This document shows positions 14,994 through 21,791 of a stretch of 29,767 bases of DNA, piece by piece. The notes beneath the pieces were generated by a model, which was not told the DNA's origin, did not search any database, and saw only the letters and a list, made by a program, of their open reading frames with translations. Every line of letters starts with the position of its first letter. Position 1 is the first letter of the stretch. This DNA is from CAZPUI01 sp964415525 (lineage in GTDB: Bacteria; Acidobacteriota; Holophagae; Holophagales; Holophagaceae). The position numbers and the translations under genes were made by a program. The stretch spans positions 1 to 29,767 of the forward strand of contig CAYQAS010000047.1 of the NCBI GenBank assembly GCA_964415525.1, in the 5' to 3' direction.

Positions 14994-15968
14994 TCATTTG
15001 TCCAATGGCTCCCGGCTCACCGCTGGGAGCCATTGTTTGTACGTCTGCCGCATTCTCTCGCCATAGGCGGGTCCGAGCGTCTCCGCGCAGTGGATGTGCC
15101 AGGTATGGACTTCTACCACTTGGGAACACGCAAAGCGCGAAGCGGCAAAGCGCTGTAGATCCAGCGGGGCGAGGCGGTCCTGGGTGGCGATGAACGCAAG
15201 GGAGGGCGTGCGTAGCACTCGCCCCTCAAGGGCTCGGCGCAAGTCCGTTTCATCGACGCGATAGCCACCCATGCGTGCGGCCATTGAACTGCCCCATGCG
15301 CCTGCGCTGGGGGCGATCAGGGGGTGCCACCAGCGATCCGCCGGACCGCGCACGAGACGCTCGCCAAAGTCCCGGCTGGAGGCGGGTGCGCCCTCCCAAA
15401 GGATGCCTCCCAGGGGACTGCCTTCTGACTCCAGGCGGGCCAGGGCGAGCAGTCCCACGGAGGCACCGAGGCTGCGCCCTGCGAGCAGGATGCGGTTCCT
15501 CGGAATGCCTCGTGCTTCCAAAGCGTGAATGACCTGCACGACGTCTTCCTGCTCCCGGGCGCCGAAGGTGATGGGTGTTTGGCCACCGGCGCGGAGGATG
15601 TCATCCCGTCGCCGATAGGTGAAGATGCTGGCGTCCAGGTCCGGGAACCAGCGCAGGGCAGGGCTGGTGCCCCAGCGGTCGTCTCCGAAACCATGGAGCA
15701 GCAGGACATGCCCACGGGAAGGCGTGGAGCGCGTCAGGGTCCAGACTTGGAGTCCGGCCACTTCCTCGGAACGCCAGGTGCCTCCAGGGTCCCCCTGGCC
15801 CCCCCGGGCGAGATCCGCATAGGTGGCCTCCACCCTCGGCAGGGGCTGCGGCCGGTAGAAGGGCGGATCGGTCAGCTCCCGGGCGACGGCCCGGGCCTTG
15901 TACAGCACGAAGCCGGCCCCGGATGCGATGAACAGGAGGCCGGCTCCGAAAAGGAATCGGGTACGCAC
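14994..15968 (-). CDS. Alpha/beta hydrolase, membrane-anchored or exported
   Basis: A 324-aa serine-hydrolase-fold protein starting at GTG. An N-terminal hydrophobic helix (about residues 5-23) anchors or exports it. The core shows the oxyanion motif LLHGFGDD (about 90-97) and the nucleophile elbow AGRSLGAS with Ser166. A TQDRLAP loop probably supplies the acid, and a His lies in the HTWHIHC segment near the end. It resembles the YqkD/Esterase_lipase-like group with unknown substrate. The GTG is four bases after the stop of the upstream lipoprotein gene, so the two are likely cotranscribed. Its stop is three bases from the convergent HU/IHF stop. Confidence 0.82.
   Translation of the reverse strand: MRTRFLFGAGLLFIASGAGFVLYKARAVARELTDPPFYRPQPLPRVEATYADLARGGQGDPGGTWRSEEVAGLQVWTLTRSTPSRGHVLLLHGFGDDRWGTSPALRWFPDLDASIFTYRRRDDILRAGGQTPITFGAREQEDVVQVIHALEARGIPRNRILLAGRSLGASVGLLALARLESEGSPLGGILWEGAPASSRDFGERLVRGPADRWWHPLIAPSAGAWGSSMAARMGGYRVDETDLRRALEGRVLRTPSLAFIATQDRLAPLDLQRFAASRFACSQVVEVHTWHIHCAETLGPAYGERMRQTYKQWLPAVSREPLDK
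15003..15040 (+). terminator. Terminator of the HU/IHF gene, embedded in the convergent hydrolase CDS
   Basis: CAATGGCTCCC (15003-15013) pairs perfectly with GGGAGCCATTG (15025-15035) across an 11-base loop and is followed by TTTGT. It begins 12 bases after the HU/IHF stop. The same bases encode the C-terminal residues of the minus-strand hydrolase. Confidence 0.75.
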
Positions 15969-15972
15969 GAAC

Positions 15973-16431
15973 TCAGCGGAGAAGCTTGGCGGTCACACCG
16001 GGCAGACCTTCCGCCTTGGGCAGGGGCTCGATGGTGCCGTAGAGCACCGCGTTGAACTTCTGGTTGAAGAGCAGAAGGTAGGTGCCGCTGCCCGCCACCA
16101 CCTCGAATTCGCCCTGGTCCATCCCAAAGGCATCCTGCGGACTGGAGATGAAGTAGCGGTGCTTACCCACGGCGAGGCCGCGGATCTCCAGGGCGCTGCC
16201 GCCTTTCGGATCCTGCTCCACGGGGATGCGCACGCCGTTGATCGCAAGATCCACGGGACCGGCGATCGTGCGACGCAGACGGCTGGTGAGACTGCCGCGC
16301 TGGTTGACGAACTCCATGCGCACGAGGCCCGCCGGGACCTTCTTGGTGGGCATGGTGGCGGTCTTGTTGGTGCACCCGAGGGTGCCGAGACAGACCAGCG
16401 CAGCCGCCCCGAAGGCTCGACTCATATTCAT
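15973..16431 (-). CDS. Putative lipoprotein of unknown function
   Basis: A 152-aa protein with a short signal sequence (MSRAFGAAALVCLGTLGC) ending in a TLGC lipobox-like site, so a lipid-anchored Cys is plausible. The mature part is beta-rich: LVRMEFVNQRGSLTSRLRR, GPVDLAINGVRIPVEQDPKG, ALEIRGLAVGKHRYFISSP, YLLLFNQKFNAVLYG. This suggests a small beta-sandwich. I do not recognise a family. A perfect GGAGG lies seven bases before the chosen ATG; two other ATG codons nearby are less well placed. It is the first gene of a two-gene unit with the downstream alpha/beta hydrolase. Confidence 0.75.
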   Translation of the reverse strand: MNMSRAFGAAALVCLGTLGCTNKTATMPTKKVPAGLVRMEFVNQRGSLTSRLRRTIAGPVDLAINGVRIPVEQDPKGGSALEIRGLAVGKHRYFISSPQDAFGMDQGEFEVVAGSGTYLLLFNQKFNAVLYGTIEPLPKAEGLPGVTAKLLR

Positions 16432-16521
16432 GCAGACCTCCATTCACATTCGACTTTAACGGTTTCCGGGCTGCGGGGCCACAGGCCTCCCATGCGCCGA
16501 CGGGCGATGAGGTTCAATGCT

Positions 16522-16549
16522 TTGTGGTGTCGGGCCCAGAGGGTATGCT
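16522..16549 (+). promoter_or_regulatory. Promoter candidate for the cyclophilin gene
   Basis: TTGTGG (16522-16527), a 16-base spacer and TATGCT (16544-16549) lie 30 bases before the start codon. The -10 matches 4/6 and the -35 is partial. The region is the divergent gap with the lipoprotein gene. Confidence 0.4.
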
Positions 16550-16579
16550 CTACGCTTTGGCAATTCTGAAGGAGCCACC

Positions 16580-17044
16580 ATGAGCCGCGTGAAGCTGGTC
16601 ACCTCCAAGGGCGACATCAACATCGAACTCTTTCCCAACGAGGCCCCTGGCACCGTTGCGAACTTTCTGAAGCTCATCGCCGATGGCTTCTATGACGGTC
16701 TGGCCTTCCACCGCGTCATCCCCAACTTCGTGATCCAGGGCGGCTGCCCCAACACGAAGGAAGGCGCCAAGGGCCTGCCCGGCACCGGCGGCCCTGGCTA
16801 CAAGATCAAGTGCGAGACCGTGGGCAACCCCCACAAGCACGAACTGGGCGCCCTCTCCATGGCCCACGCCGGCAAGGACACGGGCGGCAGCCAGTTCTTC
16901 GTCGTGAACGGGGACCGCCGCAACGTCCAGCACCTGGACGGCGTGCACACCGTGTTCGGCAAGTGCATCGGCGAGGCCGACATCAAGGTTGTGCAGTCCA
17001 TCCAGCCCATGGACCGCATCGAGAAGGCCGAAGTGGTCGAGTAG
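16580..17044 (+). CDS. Peptidyl-prolyl cis-trans isomerase, cyclophilin type
   Basis: A single-domain cyclophilin of 154 aa that speeds X-Pro isomerisation during folding. It has no signal peptide, so it is cytoplasmic (PpiB-like). The active-site segment FHRVIPNFVIQGG carries the catalytic Arg. The later GALSMAHAGKDTGGSQFFV and LDGVHTVFGKCIGEADIKVV match the family. There is an insertion typical of bacterial forms around PNTKEGAKGLPGTGGPGY. AAGGAG lies seven bases before the ATG. It is a monocistronic gene followed by a strong hairpin. Confidence 0.95.
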   Translation: MSRVKLVTSKGDINIELFPNEAPGTVANFLKLIADGFYDGLAFHRVIPNFVIQGGCPNTKEGAKGLPGTGGPGYKIKCETVGNPHKHELGALSMAHAGKDTGGSQFFVVNGDRRNVQHLDGVHTVFGKCIGEADIKVVQSIQPMDRIEKAEVVE

Positions 17045-17061
17045 ATCATTTCCCTGAGTGC

Positions 17062-17089
17062 AGAAGCGGCGCCCATCGGCGCCGCTTCT
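17062..17089. terminator. Bidirectional hairpin between the convergent cyclophilin and adenylate kinase genes
   Basis: A perfect 12-bp stem (AGAAGCGGCGCC with GGCGCCGCTTCT) and a CATC loop begin 17 bases after the cyclophilin stop and lie 16 bases beyond the adk stop on the other strand. The position implies shared termination. The T tract is limited to the TTCTT at the stem foot. Confidence 0.75.
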
Positions 17090-17105
17090 TGCGTACCGGT
17101 GGGAC

Positions 17106-18272
17106 TCAGCTCTGTTTGAAGCAGCGGGAGACGATGCTCGAGAGCCGCTCGAACACTTCGTCGAAGCTGCCCATGCCGTTCACCTTGGTCACGTCGTGGA
17201 GCTGCTCGTATTTCTCGATCACCGGCAGGGTCTTCTGCTCGTGCTCCTGGAGCCGTTGGACGATACGCACGGTGGTGGCGTCGTAGGGCATGCACCGATC
17301 GGTCTGGCTGCGGGCATCCAGGCGTCGGATGAGTTCCAAGGTGGGGACTTCGATGTCGATCACCTGCGTGATGCGGGAGCCGAGCTTCCGGAGCATGCCG
17401 TCCAGGATGTAGGACTGGACGAGGGTGCGCGGGAAACCCTTGAAGATGAAGCCACGCACATCCCGGGATTCCTGCAGCTTCCGTTCGATGAGGGGCACCA
17501 CGATCTCATCGGGAACCAGGGCACCGCCCTCGTAGATGTCGAGCACCTTCTTGCCCAGTGCCGTGCCCTGGCGGATCTCCTCGTCCAGCATCGGCCCCGT
17601 GGCGATGTATTCGAGGCCGAACTTCTTGGCCAGGGCCTTGCCCTGGGAGCCGCGGCCGGAGCCGGGATAGCCGAAGAGGACGATGTTCACCATCCGCTTG
17701 CGCATCTCCTCGTCGAGGATCGCGCGGATGTCATGGCCCACTTCCTCAATGGTGTTATCGCCCTTCACACCGCGGTAGATGCCCTTCTCCTTGAAGAACT
17801 GGAGCACCGGCAGCGTCTTCTCCTGGTATTCACGCATGCGGTTGCGGATCACCGTCTCGTTGTCGTCCAGGCGACCGGATGTCTGACTCCGCTTCAGCAG
17901 GCGCTTGACCGACTCTTCCTCATCCACCTCCAGGCTGATAAGGCAGCTGAGGGAGGTGTTCAGCTTGATCATCAGGCCTTCGAGGATGTAGCACTGGATG
18001 TAGGTGCGGGGGAAACCGTCGAAGAGGAAGCCGTTGGCCTCGGGGTTCTCCGTGATGGTCTTCTCGATGATCTGGACGATGATCTCGTCGGAGACCAGCC
18101 CGCCGGACGCGATGATGTTCTTGGCCTCCAGCCCCAGGCGGCTCTCCGCGGCGATCTCCTTGCGGAGCAGGTCACCGGTGGAGATGTAGTGCAGGTTGTA
18201 TTCCTTGATCAGGAATTCCGACTGCGTGCCTTTGCCGGCTCCGGGAGGGCCGAAGAGGGCGATGTTGAGCAT
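17106..18272 (-). CDS. adk: Tandem adenylate kinase: active-looking N-terminal half fused to a degenerate second copy
   Basis: Adenylate kinase interconverts ATP plus AMP and two ADP. This 388-aa protein holds two consecutive short-form (LID-less) kinase units. The first (about 1-190) has GPPGAGKGT (8-16), STGDLLR, DGFPRT and SGRLDDN, all catalytic landmarks. The second starts at about 195 with a parallel layout. Its P-loop is GYPGSGRGS (Lys to Arg207), STGDLLR has become ATGPMLD, DGFPRT is KGFPRT, and the GR-x-DD region reads DRCMPYD. I infer catalysis by the first half and a structural or regulatory role for the second. CGGAGG precedes the ATG, and an upstream extension of 32 codons lacks family similarity. 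It is not next to secY as in many bacteria. Confidence 0.88.
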   Translation of the reverse strand: MLNIALFGPPGAGKGTQSEFLIKEYNLHYISTGDLLRKEIAAESRLGLEAKNIIASGGLVSDEIIVQIIEKTITENPEANGFLFDGFPRTYIQCYILEGLMIKLNTSLSCLISLEVDEEESVKRLLKRSQTSGRLDDNETVIRNRMREYQEKTLPVLQFFKEKGIYRGVKGDNTIEEVGHDIRAILDEEMRKRMVNIVLFGYPGSGRGSQGKALAKKFGLEYIATGPMLDEEIRQGTALGKKVLDIYEGGALVPDEIVVPLIERKLQESRDVRGFIFKGFPRTLVQSYILDGMLRKLGSRITQVIDIEVPTLELIRRLDARSQTDRCMPYDATTVRIVQRLQEHEQKTLPVIEKYEQLHDVTKVNGMGSFDEVFERLSSIVSRCFKQS

Positions 18273-18431
18273 GGGTAGCCTCCGGGGGAGTGACTTGGGC
18301 TGGAATGGCTTGATTGGGGTGGGATGCAGCCATGTTAGGCCTCGTCTCCGCCTCTGACCAGCGTCCACAGACCGCGGAAGGTTCCTTGTCTGGGTGATGT
18401 GACCGAGACGGGCGGTGAAGGCAGACGAATT
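18273..18431. other. Upstream part of the adk-trp divergent noncoding region
   Basis: The gap from the adk start to trpE is about 390 bases. This part holds the adk ribosome site and presumably its promoter on the minus strand (a TAACAT reading at 18332-18337 is a weak -10 candidate). No ORF, RNA gene or repeat was recognised here; the remaining part holds the trp control elements listed separately. Confidence 0.4.
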
Positions 18432-18449
18432 GTTTCTATGGATAGAAAC
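18432..18449. promoter_or_regulatory. Putative operator 1 of the trp operon (perfect palindrome)
   Basis: GTTTCTATGGATAGAAAC is a perfect 8-bp inverted repeat around a GG centre. It ends seven bases before the TTGACT -35. A second, imperfect copy lies exactly 40 bp downstream. The size and symmetry suit a dimeric repressor or activator. It does not resemble the E. coli TrpR operator, and I cannot name the regulator. Confidence 0.7.
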
Positions 18450-18456
18450 TTTCTGC

Positions 18457-18486
18457 TTGACTGAGCTGGATGTTTCTACGGATAGT
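18457..18486 (+). promoter_or_regulatory. Promoter of the trp operon
   Basis: TTGACT (18457-18462) matches the -35 consensus at 5/6. With an 18-base spacer, GATAGT (18481-18486) matches the -10 at 4/6. The start of transcription would be near 18493, just before the leader peptide ribosome site. The -10 is inside the second palindrome, and the first palindrome lies just upstream of the -35. Confidence 0.6.
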
Positions 18487-18489
18487 AAC
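18472..18489. promoter_or_regulatory. Putative operator 2 of the trp operon (imperfect palindrome over the -10)
   Basis: GTTTCTACGGATAGTAAC matches operator 1 at 16 of 18 positions, and 6 of 8 arm pairs are symmetric. Its centre is 40 bp from that of operator 1. Occupancy would cover the -10, consistent with repression. Confidence 0.65.
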
Positions 18490-18504
18490 GCCTGGAGACA
18501 GTCC

Positions 18505-18579
18505 GTGAATCGTTCCTGTGCCCGTCAGAGCTGGTGGTGGTGGCTACAGCCCGAACGGGAAAGGTGCGCGCGCCTCTGA
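18505..18579 (+). CDS. trpL: trp operon leader peptide with four consecutive Trp codons
   Basis: A 24-codon ORF starting at GTG reads MNRSCARQSWWWWLQPERER followed by CARL and a TGA stop. A GGAG lies seven bases before the GTG. Four tandem TGG codons (18532-18543) in so short an ORF, directly between the trp promoter and a terminator, are the signature of ribosome-mediated attenuation. Stalling at the Trp codons when charged tRNA-Trp is scarce should free the segment right after them to form an antiterminator. It is too short for ordinary gene callers. A long open frame starting at 18518 overlaps it but is not the true trpE start. Confidence 0.93.
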   Translation: MNRSCARQSWWWWLQPERERCARL

Positions 18580-18610
18580 ATCAGAGCCTCAGCGCCCTTC
18601 GGCCCGTCGG
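18521..18610 (+). promoter_or_regulatory. Alternative RNA pairings of the trp attenuator (segments 1, 2 and 3)
   Basis: Segment 2, CCGAACGGG (18551-18559), begins seven bases after the last Trp codon. It can pair with CCCGTCGG (18603-18610), the left arm of the terminator, with one bulged A. This would be the antiterminator (2:3). Segment 2 can instead pair with CCCGT (18521-18525) upstream of the Trp codons, helped by GCTG (18530-18533) with CAGC (18547-18550), giving a 1:2 hairpin that holds the Trp codons. The two pairings exclude each other, as attenuation needs. These pairings were found by eye and not folded computationally. Confidence 0.7.
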
Positions 18611-18634
18611 AACCCCGGCGGGCCGTTTTCTTTT
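18600..18634 (+). terminator. trp attenuator terminator
   Basis: CGGCCCGTCGG (18600-18610) pairs with CCGGCGGGCCG (18615-18625), 11 bp with one G-U pair, around an AACC loop. TTTTCTTTT follows. It lies between trpL and trpE, 27 bases before the trpE ATG, so it must be overcome for operon expression. Confidence 0.92.
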
Positions 18635-18661
18635 CGCCATTCGAAGACATCGGAGACACCC

Positions 18662-20173
18662 ATGGATGAACGCCGCTTCAAGGAACTCGCCCGGAACCAC
18701 AACGTGATTCCCTTCGTCCGGACCCTTGCGGCGGACACCCTCACCCCCGTGAGCCTCTACCTGGCGGCACGCCGAATGGGAGAGCGGGGCTTCATCCTCG
18801 AATCCGTGGAAGGCGGGCGGAACGTGGCGCGCTACAGCATCCTGGGCATCGCGCCTCGGGAGCGCCTGACTTGTGTGGAAGGACAGGTCCGAAGCCGCCG
18901 AGTGAATGGTACGACGGTGCTGGACGGCAGCCTTCCGGAGGCGCTGAAGGCCCGTCTTGCCGCCTTCCGTCCCGCGCCGGTGGAAGGCCTGCCGCGCTTC
19001 TCCGGCGGGTTCGTGGGCTACCTGGGCTACAACTGCGCCGCGAGTGTGGAGCGCCTGCCGGTGAAGCCGGATCCCCTGGGGCTGCCCGATGCGACCCTCC
19101 TGCGCTTCGACGACCTGGTGGTCTACGATCACGTCCTCTCCAAGGTCATCCTCATTGCCAACGCGGTGCTGGATGAGTACAAGGACGCGGAGGAGGCTTT
19201 CGCCAGCGCCCAGGCGCGTCTGGCCCGCCTCACCCTGCTGCTTTCCCACGCCCGGGCAATTCCGCTGGAGGGCGGCGCCCCGCGACCCGCTCACGCGGAG
19301 CCCGGTGCCCGCGAGACCTATGTCGCAGGGGTCGAGCGGGCCAAGGCCCACATCGTGGATGGCGACATTTTCCAGGTGGTGCTCTCCACCCAGGAGCGGC
19401 AGGTCTTCGAGGGCGACCCCTTCGACGCCTATCGATTGCTGCGCATGGCGAATCCCAGCCCCTACCACTTCTTCCTGGAGCAGGACGACGCCACCATCCT
19501 TGGTGCCTCCCCGGAGATGCTGGTGCGGGTGGTGGACCGCCGCATGGAAGTGCGGCCCATCGCGGGAACGCGGCCCCGGGGCGCCACGCCTGCGGAAGAC
19601 GAGCGCCTCAAGCAGGAACTCCTGGCGGATCCCAAGGAGGCGGCGGAGCACGTGATGCTGGTGGACCTCGGCCGGAACGATGTGGGCCGCGTCTGTGCCT
19701 ATGGCTCCGTGTCGGTGGACGAGTACCGCGTGGTGGAGCCCTACAGCCACGTCATGCATCTGGTCTCCAGCGTCAGCGGCACCCTGCGGGAGGATGCGCA
19801 TCCCGTGGACGCTTTCTTCGCCGCCTTCCCCGCGGGTACGGTCAGCGGTGCGCCCAAGATCCGGGCCATGGAGATCATCCACGACCTCGAGCCCGTGGGC
19901 CGCGGCGTCTATGCCGGTGCCGTGGGCTACCTGGACTACCGAGGCCAGCTGGATACCTGCATCGCCATCCGCACCACGGTCATCCGCGATGGCGTGGCGC
20001 AGATCCAGGCCGGCGCTGGCATCGTGGCGGACTCCGTGCCGGACAAGGAATTCGACGAGTGCCGCCACAAGATGGCCAGCGTCCACGCAGCCCTGGGTTC
20101 CGCCCAGCCCGTCGCCGCCGCGCCCCTGCTCCGGACCGAGCGCGCCGGTTTCACCGTCCCCTTCATGCCCTGA
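18662..20173 (+). CDS. trpE: Anthranilate synthase component I
   Basis: Converts chorismate to anthranilate with ammonia supplied by TrpG. The 503-aa protein carries the N-terminal feedback region with FILESVEGG, close to the LLES motif that binds tryptophan. The chorismate-binding domain includes IVDGDIFQVVLSTQ, NPSPYHFFLE, GASPEMLVRV, PIAGTRPRG, VDLGRNDVGRVC, HVMHLVSSVSG, FPAGTVSGAPKIRAMEII and the closing QAGAGIVADSVPDKEFDEC. All are typical of TrpE rather than PabB. GGAG lies six bases before the ATG. It is the first structural gene, placed after the leader and attenuator, so enzyme feedback and transcription control are both indicated. Confidence 0.97.
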   Translation: MDERRFKELARNHNVIPFVRTLAADTLTPVSLYLAARRMGERGFILESVEGGRNVARYSILGIAPRERLTCVEGQVRSRRVNGTTVLDGSLPEALKARLAAFRPAPVEGLPRFSGGFVGYLGYNCAASVERLPVKPDPLGLPDATLLRFDDLVVYDHVLSKVILIANAVLDEYKDAEEAFASAQARLARLTLLLSHARAIPLEGGAPRPAHAEPGARETYVAGVERAKAHIVDGDIFQVVLSTQERQVFEGDPFDAYRLLRMANPSPYHFFLEQDDATILGASPEMLVRVVDRRMEVRPIAGTRPRGATPAEDERLKQELLADPKEAAEHVMLVDLGRNDVGRVCAYGSVSVDEYRVVEPYSHVMHLVSSVSGTLREDAHPVDAFFAAFPAGTVSGAPKIRAMEIIHDLEPVGRGVYAGAVGYLDYRGQLDTCIAIRTTVIRDGVAQIQAGAGIVADSVPDKEFDECRHKMASVHAALGSAQPVAAAPLLRTERAGFTVPFMP

Positions 20174-20202
20174 ACCCAGACTCGCGAACCCAGGCCACGC
20201 CC

Positions 20203-20787
20203 ATGCTCCTCGTCATCGACAACTACGACTCCTTCACCTACAACCTCGTCCAGCTGCTGGGCTCCCTCCACGACGACATCCGGGTGGTGCGCAACGACGC
20301 CATCGACGCCGCCGGCGTGCGCGCCCTGGCCCCGGACTACCTCGTCCTGAGCCCTGGCCCCGGCAATCCCGATCAGGCGGGCAACCTGCTGGAGATCATC
20401 CGAGGCGCATGCCCGTTCATCCCGACCCTCGGCGTCTGCCTTGGCATGCAGGCCATCGGCCAAGCCTATGGCGGCAAGGTGGTCCACGCCCCCGAGCTCA
20501 TGCACGGGAAGGCGAGCCTGGTGTGGCACCGGGGCGAGAGCATCCTGGCGGGCCTGCCGGATCCGCTGGAGGCGGGCCGCTACCACAGCCTCGTGGTGGA
20601 CCGCGCCTCATTGCCCGCGGAGTTGAAGCCTCTGGCGGAGACCGAAGACGGCATCCTCATGGCTCTGGCGCACGTGACGCATCCCGTGGTGGGCCTTCAG
20701 TTCCACCCGGAGAGCGTTCTGACGCCCCAGGGCGGACAGCTCCTGTCCAACTTCATCGCTCAATTCTGCCCCGTGGAGGTCCTGTGA
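20203..20787 (+). CDS. trpG: Anthranilate synthase component II, glutamine amidotransferase
   Basis: Provides ammonia from glutamine to TrpE. The 194-aa class I amidotransferase domain shows VIDNYDSFTYNLVQ, LSPGPGNPDQAG, the catalytic Cys in TLGVCLGMQAIG and the His/Glu pair in LQFHPESVLTP. It is a separate protein, not fused to TrpE or TrpD. It could also serve PabB, since no pabA is in view. The start is 29 bases after the trpE stop without a strong ribosome site, and the end overlaps trpD by GTGA. Confidence 0.96.
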   Translation: MLLVIDNYDSFTYNLVQLLGSLHDDIRVVRNDAIDAAGVRALAPDYLVLSPGPGNPDQAGNLLEIIRGACPFIPTLGVCLGMQAIGQAYGGKVVHAPELMHGKASLVWHRGESILAGLPDPLEAGRYHSLVVDRASLPAELKPLAETEDGILMALAHVTHPVVGLQFHPESVLTPQGGQLLSNFIAQFCPVEVL

Positions 20788-21791
20788 GCCTGGATCTGTT
20801 GCACCGCACCGTGGCGGGTGAGCCCGCCACTCGGGAGCAGGCTGCGGCCCTCCTGCGGGCCTTTCGGGAGGATGCCGCCTCGCCGGAGCAGCTGGCGGCG
20901 GCGCTGACGGCCCTGCACATCCGGGGAGAGAGCGCGGAAGTGCTGACCGGCTTCGCGGAAGTCCTGCGGGAGAGCCTGATTCCCGTGGATGTGGATGAAC
21001 TCGACGCCATCGACCTCTGTGGCACCGGCGGGGATGGGCAGGGCACTGTGAACCTCAGCACCGGCGCGGCCTTCGTGGTGGCGGGGGCGGGCGTTCCCGT
21101 GGCCAAACACGGCAACCACGGCGTCAGCAGCCGCACCGGCAGCGCCGACGTCCTGACGGCCCTGGGCGTCACTCTCAAGCGCGAGCCCCATGAGAGTGCC
21201 CGGCTGCTGCGGGAGATCGGCTTGGCTTTCCTTTACGCCCCGGCCCACCACCCGCTCTTCGCCAAGATCGGCCCCGTGCGCCGCGCCCTGGGCTTCCGCA
21301 CCGCCTTCAACCTCCTGGGGCCGGTGGTCAATCCCGCCCGGGTGAAGCGGCAGGTGGTGGGGGTCTTCAGCGCCGTGGCTCAGGATGCCGTGGCGGAAGT
21401 GCTTCGCAACCTCGGCACGGAGCGCTCGCTGGTGGTTCACACGCCGGGACCCTACGACGAAGTGAGCCTCACCGCTCCGGTGCGCGCGCTTCTCGTGGAG
21501 GGGGGACGCATCGACCCGCTCGAACTGGCGCCGGAGGCTTTCGGTGCGCGTACCGTGGGACCGGACGAACTGTTGGGAGGCGATTCGGCCCTGAATGCCC
21601 GGCTGCTGGAAGCGGTGCTTCGCGGCGAGCGGAACGGAGTGCGGGAGGCGCTCTGCGCCAACGCTGCCTGCGCCCTCTTCGTGGCAGGCCGCGCTCAGAC
21701 CGTGGCCGAGGGGTTCACCTTGGCGCAGGCTTCCCTCGACAGCGGCAATGCGCTGCGGGTGCTGGAAGCCCTGCGGAAGGAGCAGGCATGA
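20784..21791 (+). CDS. trpD: Anthranilate phosphoribosyltransferase
   Basis: Joins anthranilate to PRPP to give phosphoribosylanthranilate. The 335-aa protein starts at GTG, overlapping the trpG TGA (GTGA), and has the PRPP-binding LCGTGGDGQGTVNLSTG. The anthranilate-side motif KHGNHGVSSRTGSADVLTALG follows, then NLLGPVVNPA and VVHTPGPYDEVSLTAP. The frame is open far upstream, but that stretch is a shadow of trpE/trpG. The stop overlaps trpC as ATGA, so four proteins in a row are translationally coupled or nearly so. Confidence 0.96.
   Translation: MSLDLLHRTVAGEPATREQAAALLRAFREDAASPEQLAAALTALHIRGESAEVLTGFAEVLRESLIPVDVDELDAIDLCGTGGDGQGTVNLSTGAAFVVAGAGVPVAKHGNHGVSSRTGSADVLTALGVTLKREPHESARLLREIGLAFLYAPAHHPLFAKIGPVRRALGFRTAFNLLGPVVNPARVKRQVVGVFSAVAQDAVAEVLRNLGTERSLVVHTPGPYDEVSLTAPVRALLVEGGRIDPLELAPEAFGARTVGPDELLGGDSALNARLLEAVLRGERNGVREALCANAACALFVAGRAQTVAEGFTLAQASLDSGNALRVLEALRKEQA

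Noticed and set aside
18518..18661. N-terminal extension of trpE reading through the attenuator
   Set aside because: It would translate the terminator hairpin and overlap the leader peptide. The ATG at 18662 has a proper ribosome site and family-like N terminus.
18581..20086. Long minus-strand frame opposite trpE
   Set aside because: Antisense shadow; His/Gly-rich without motifs.
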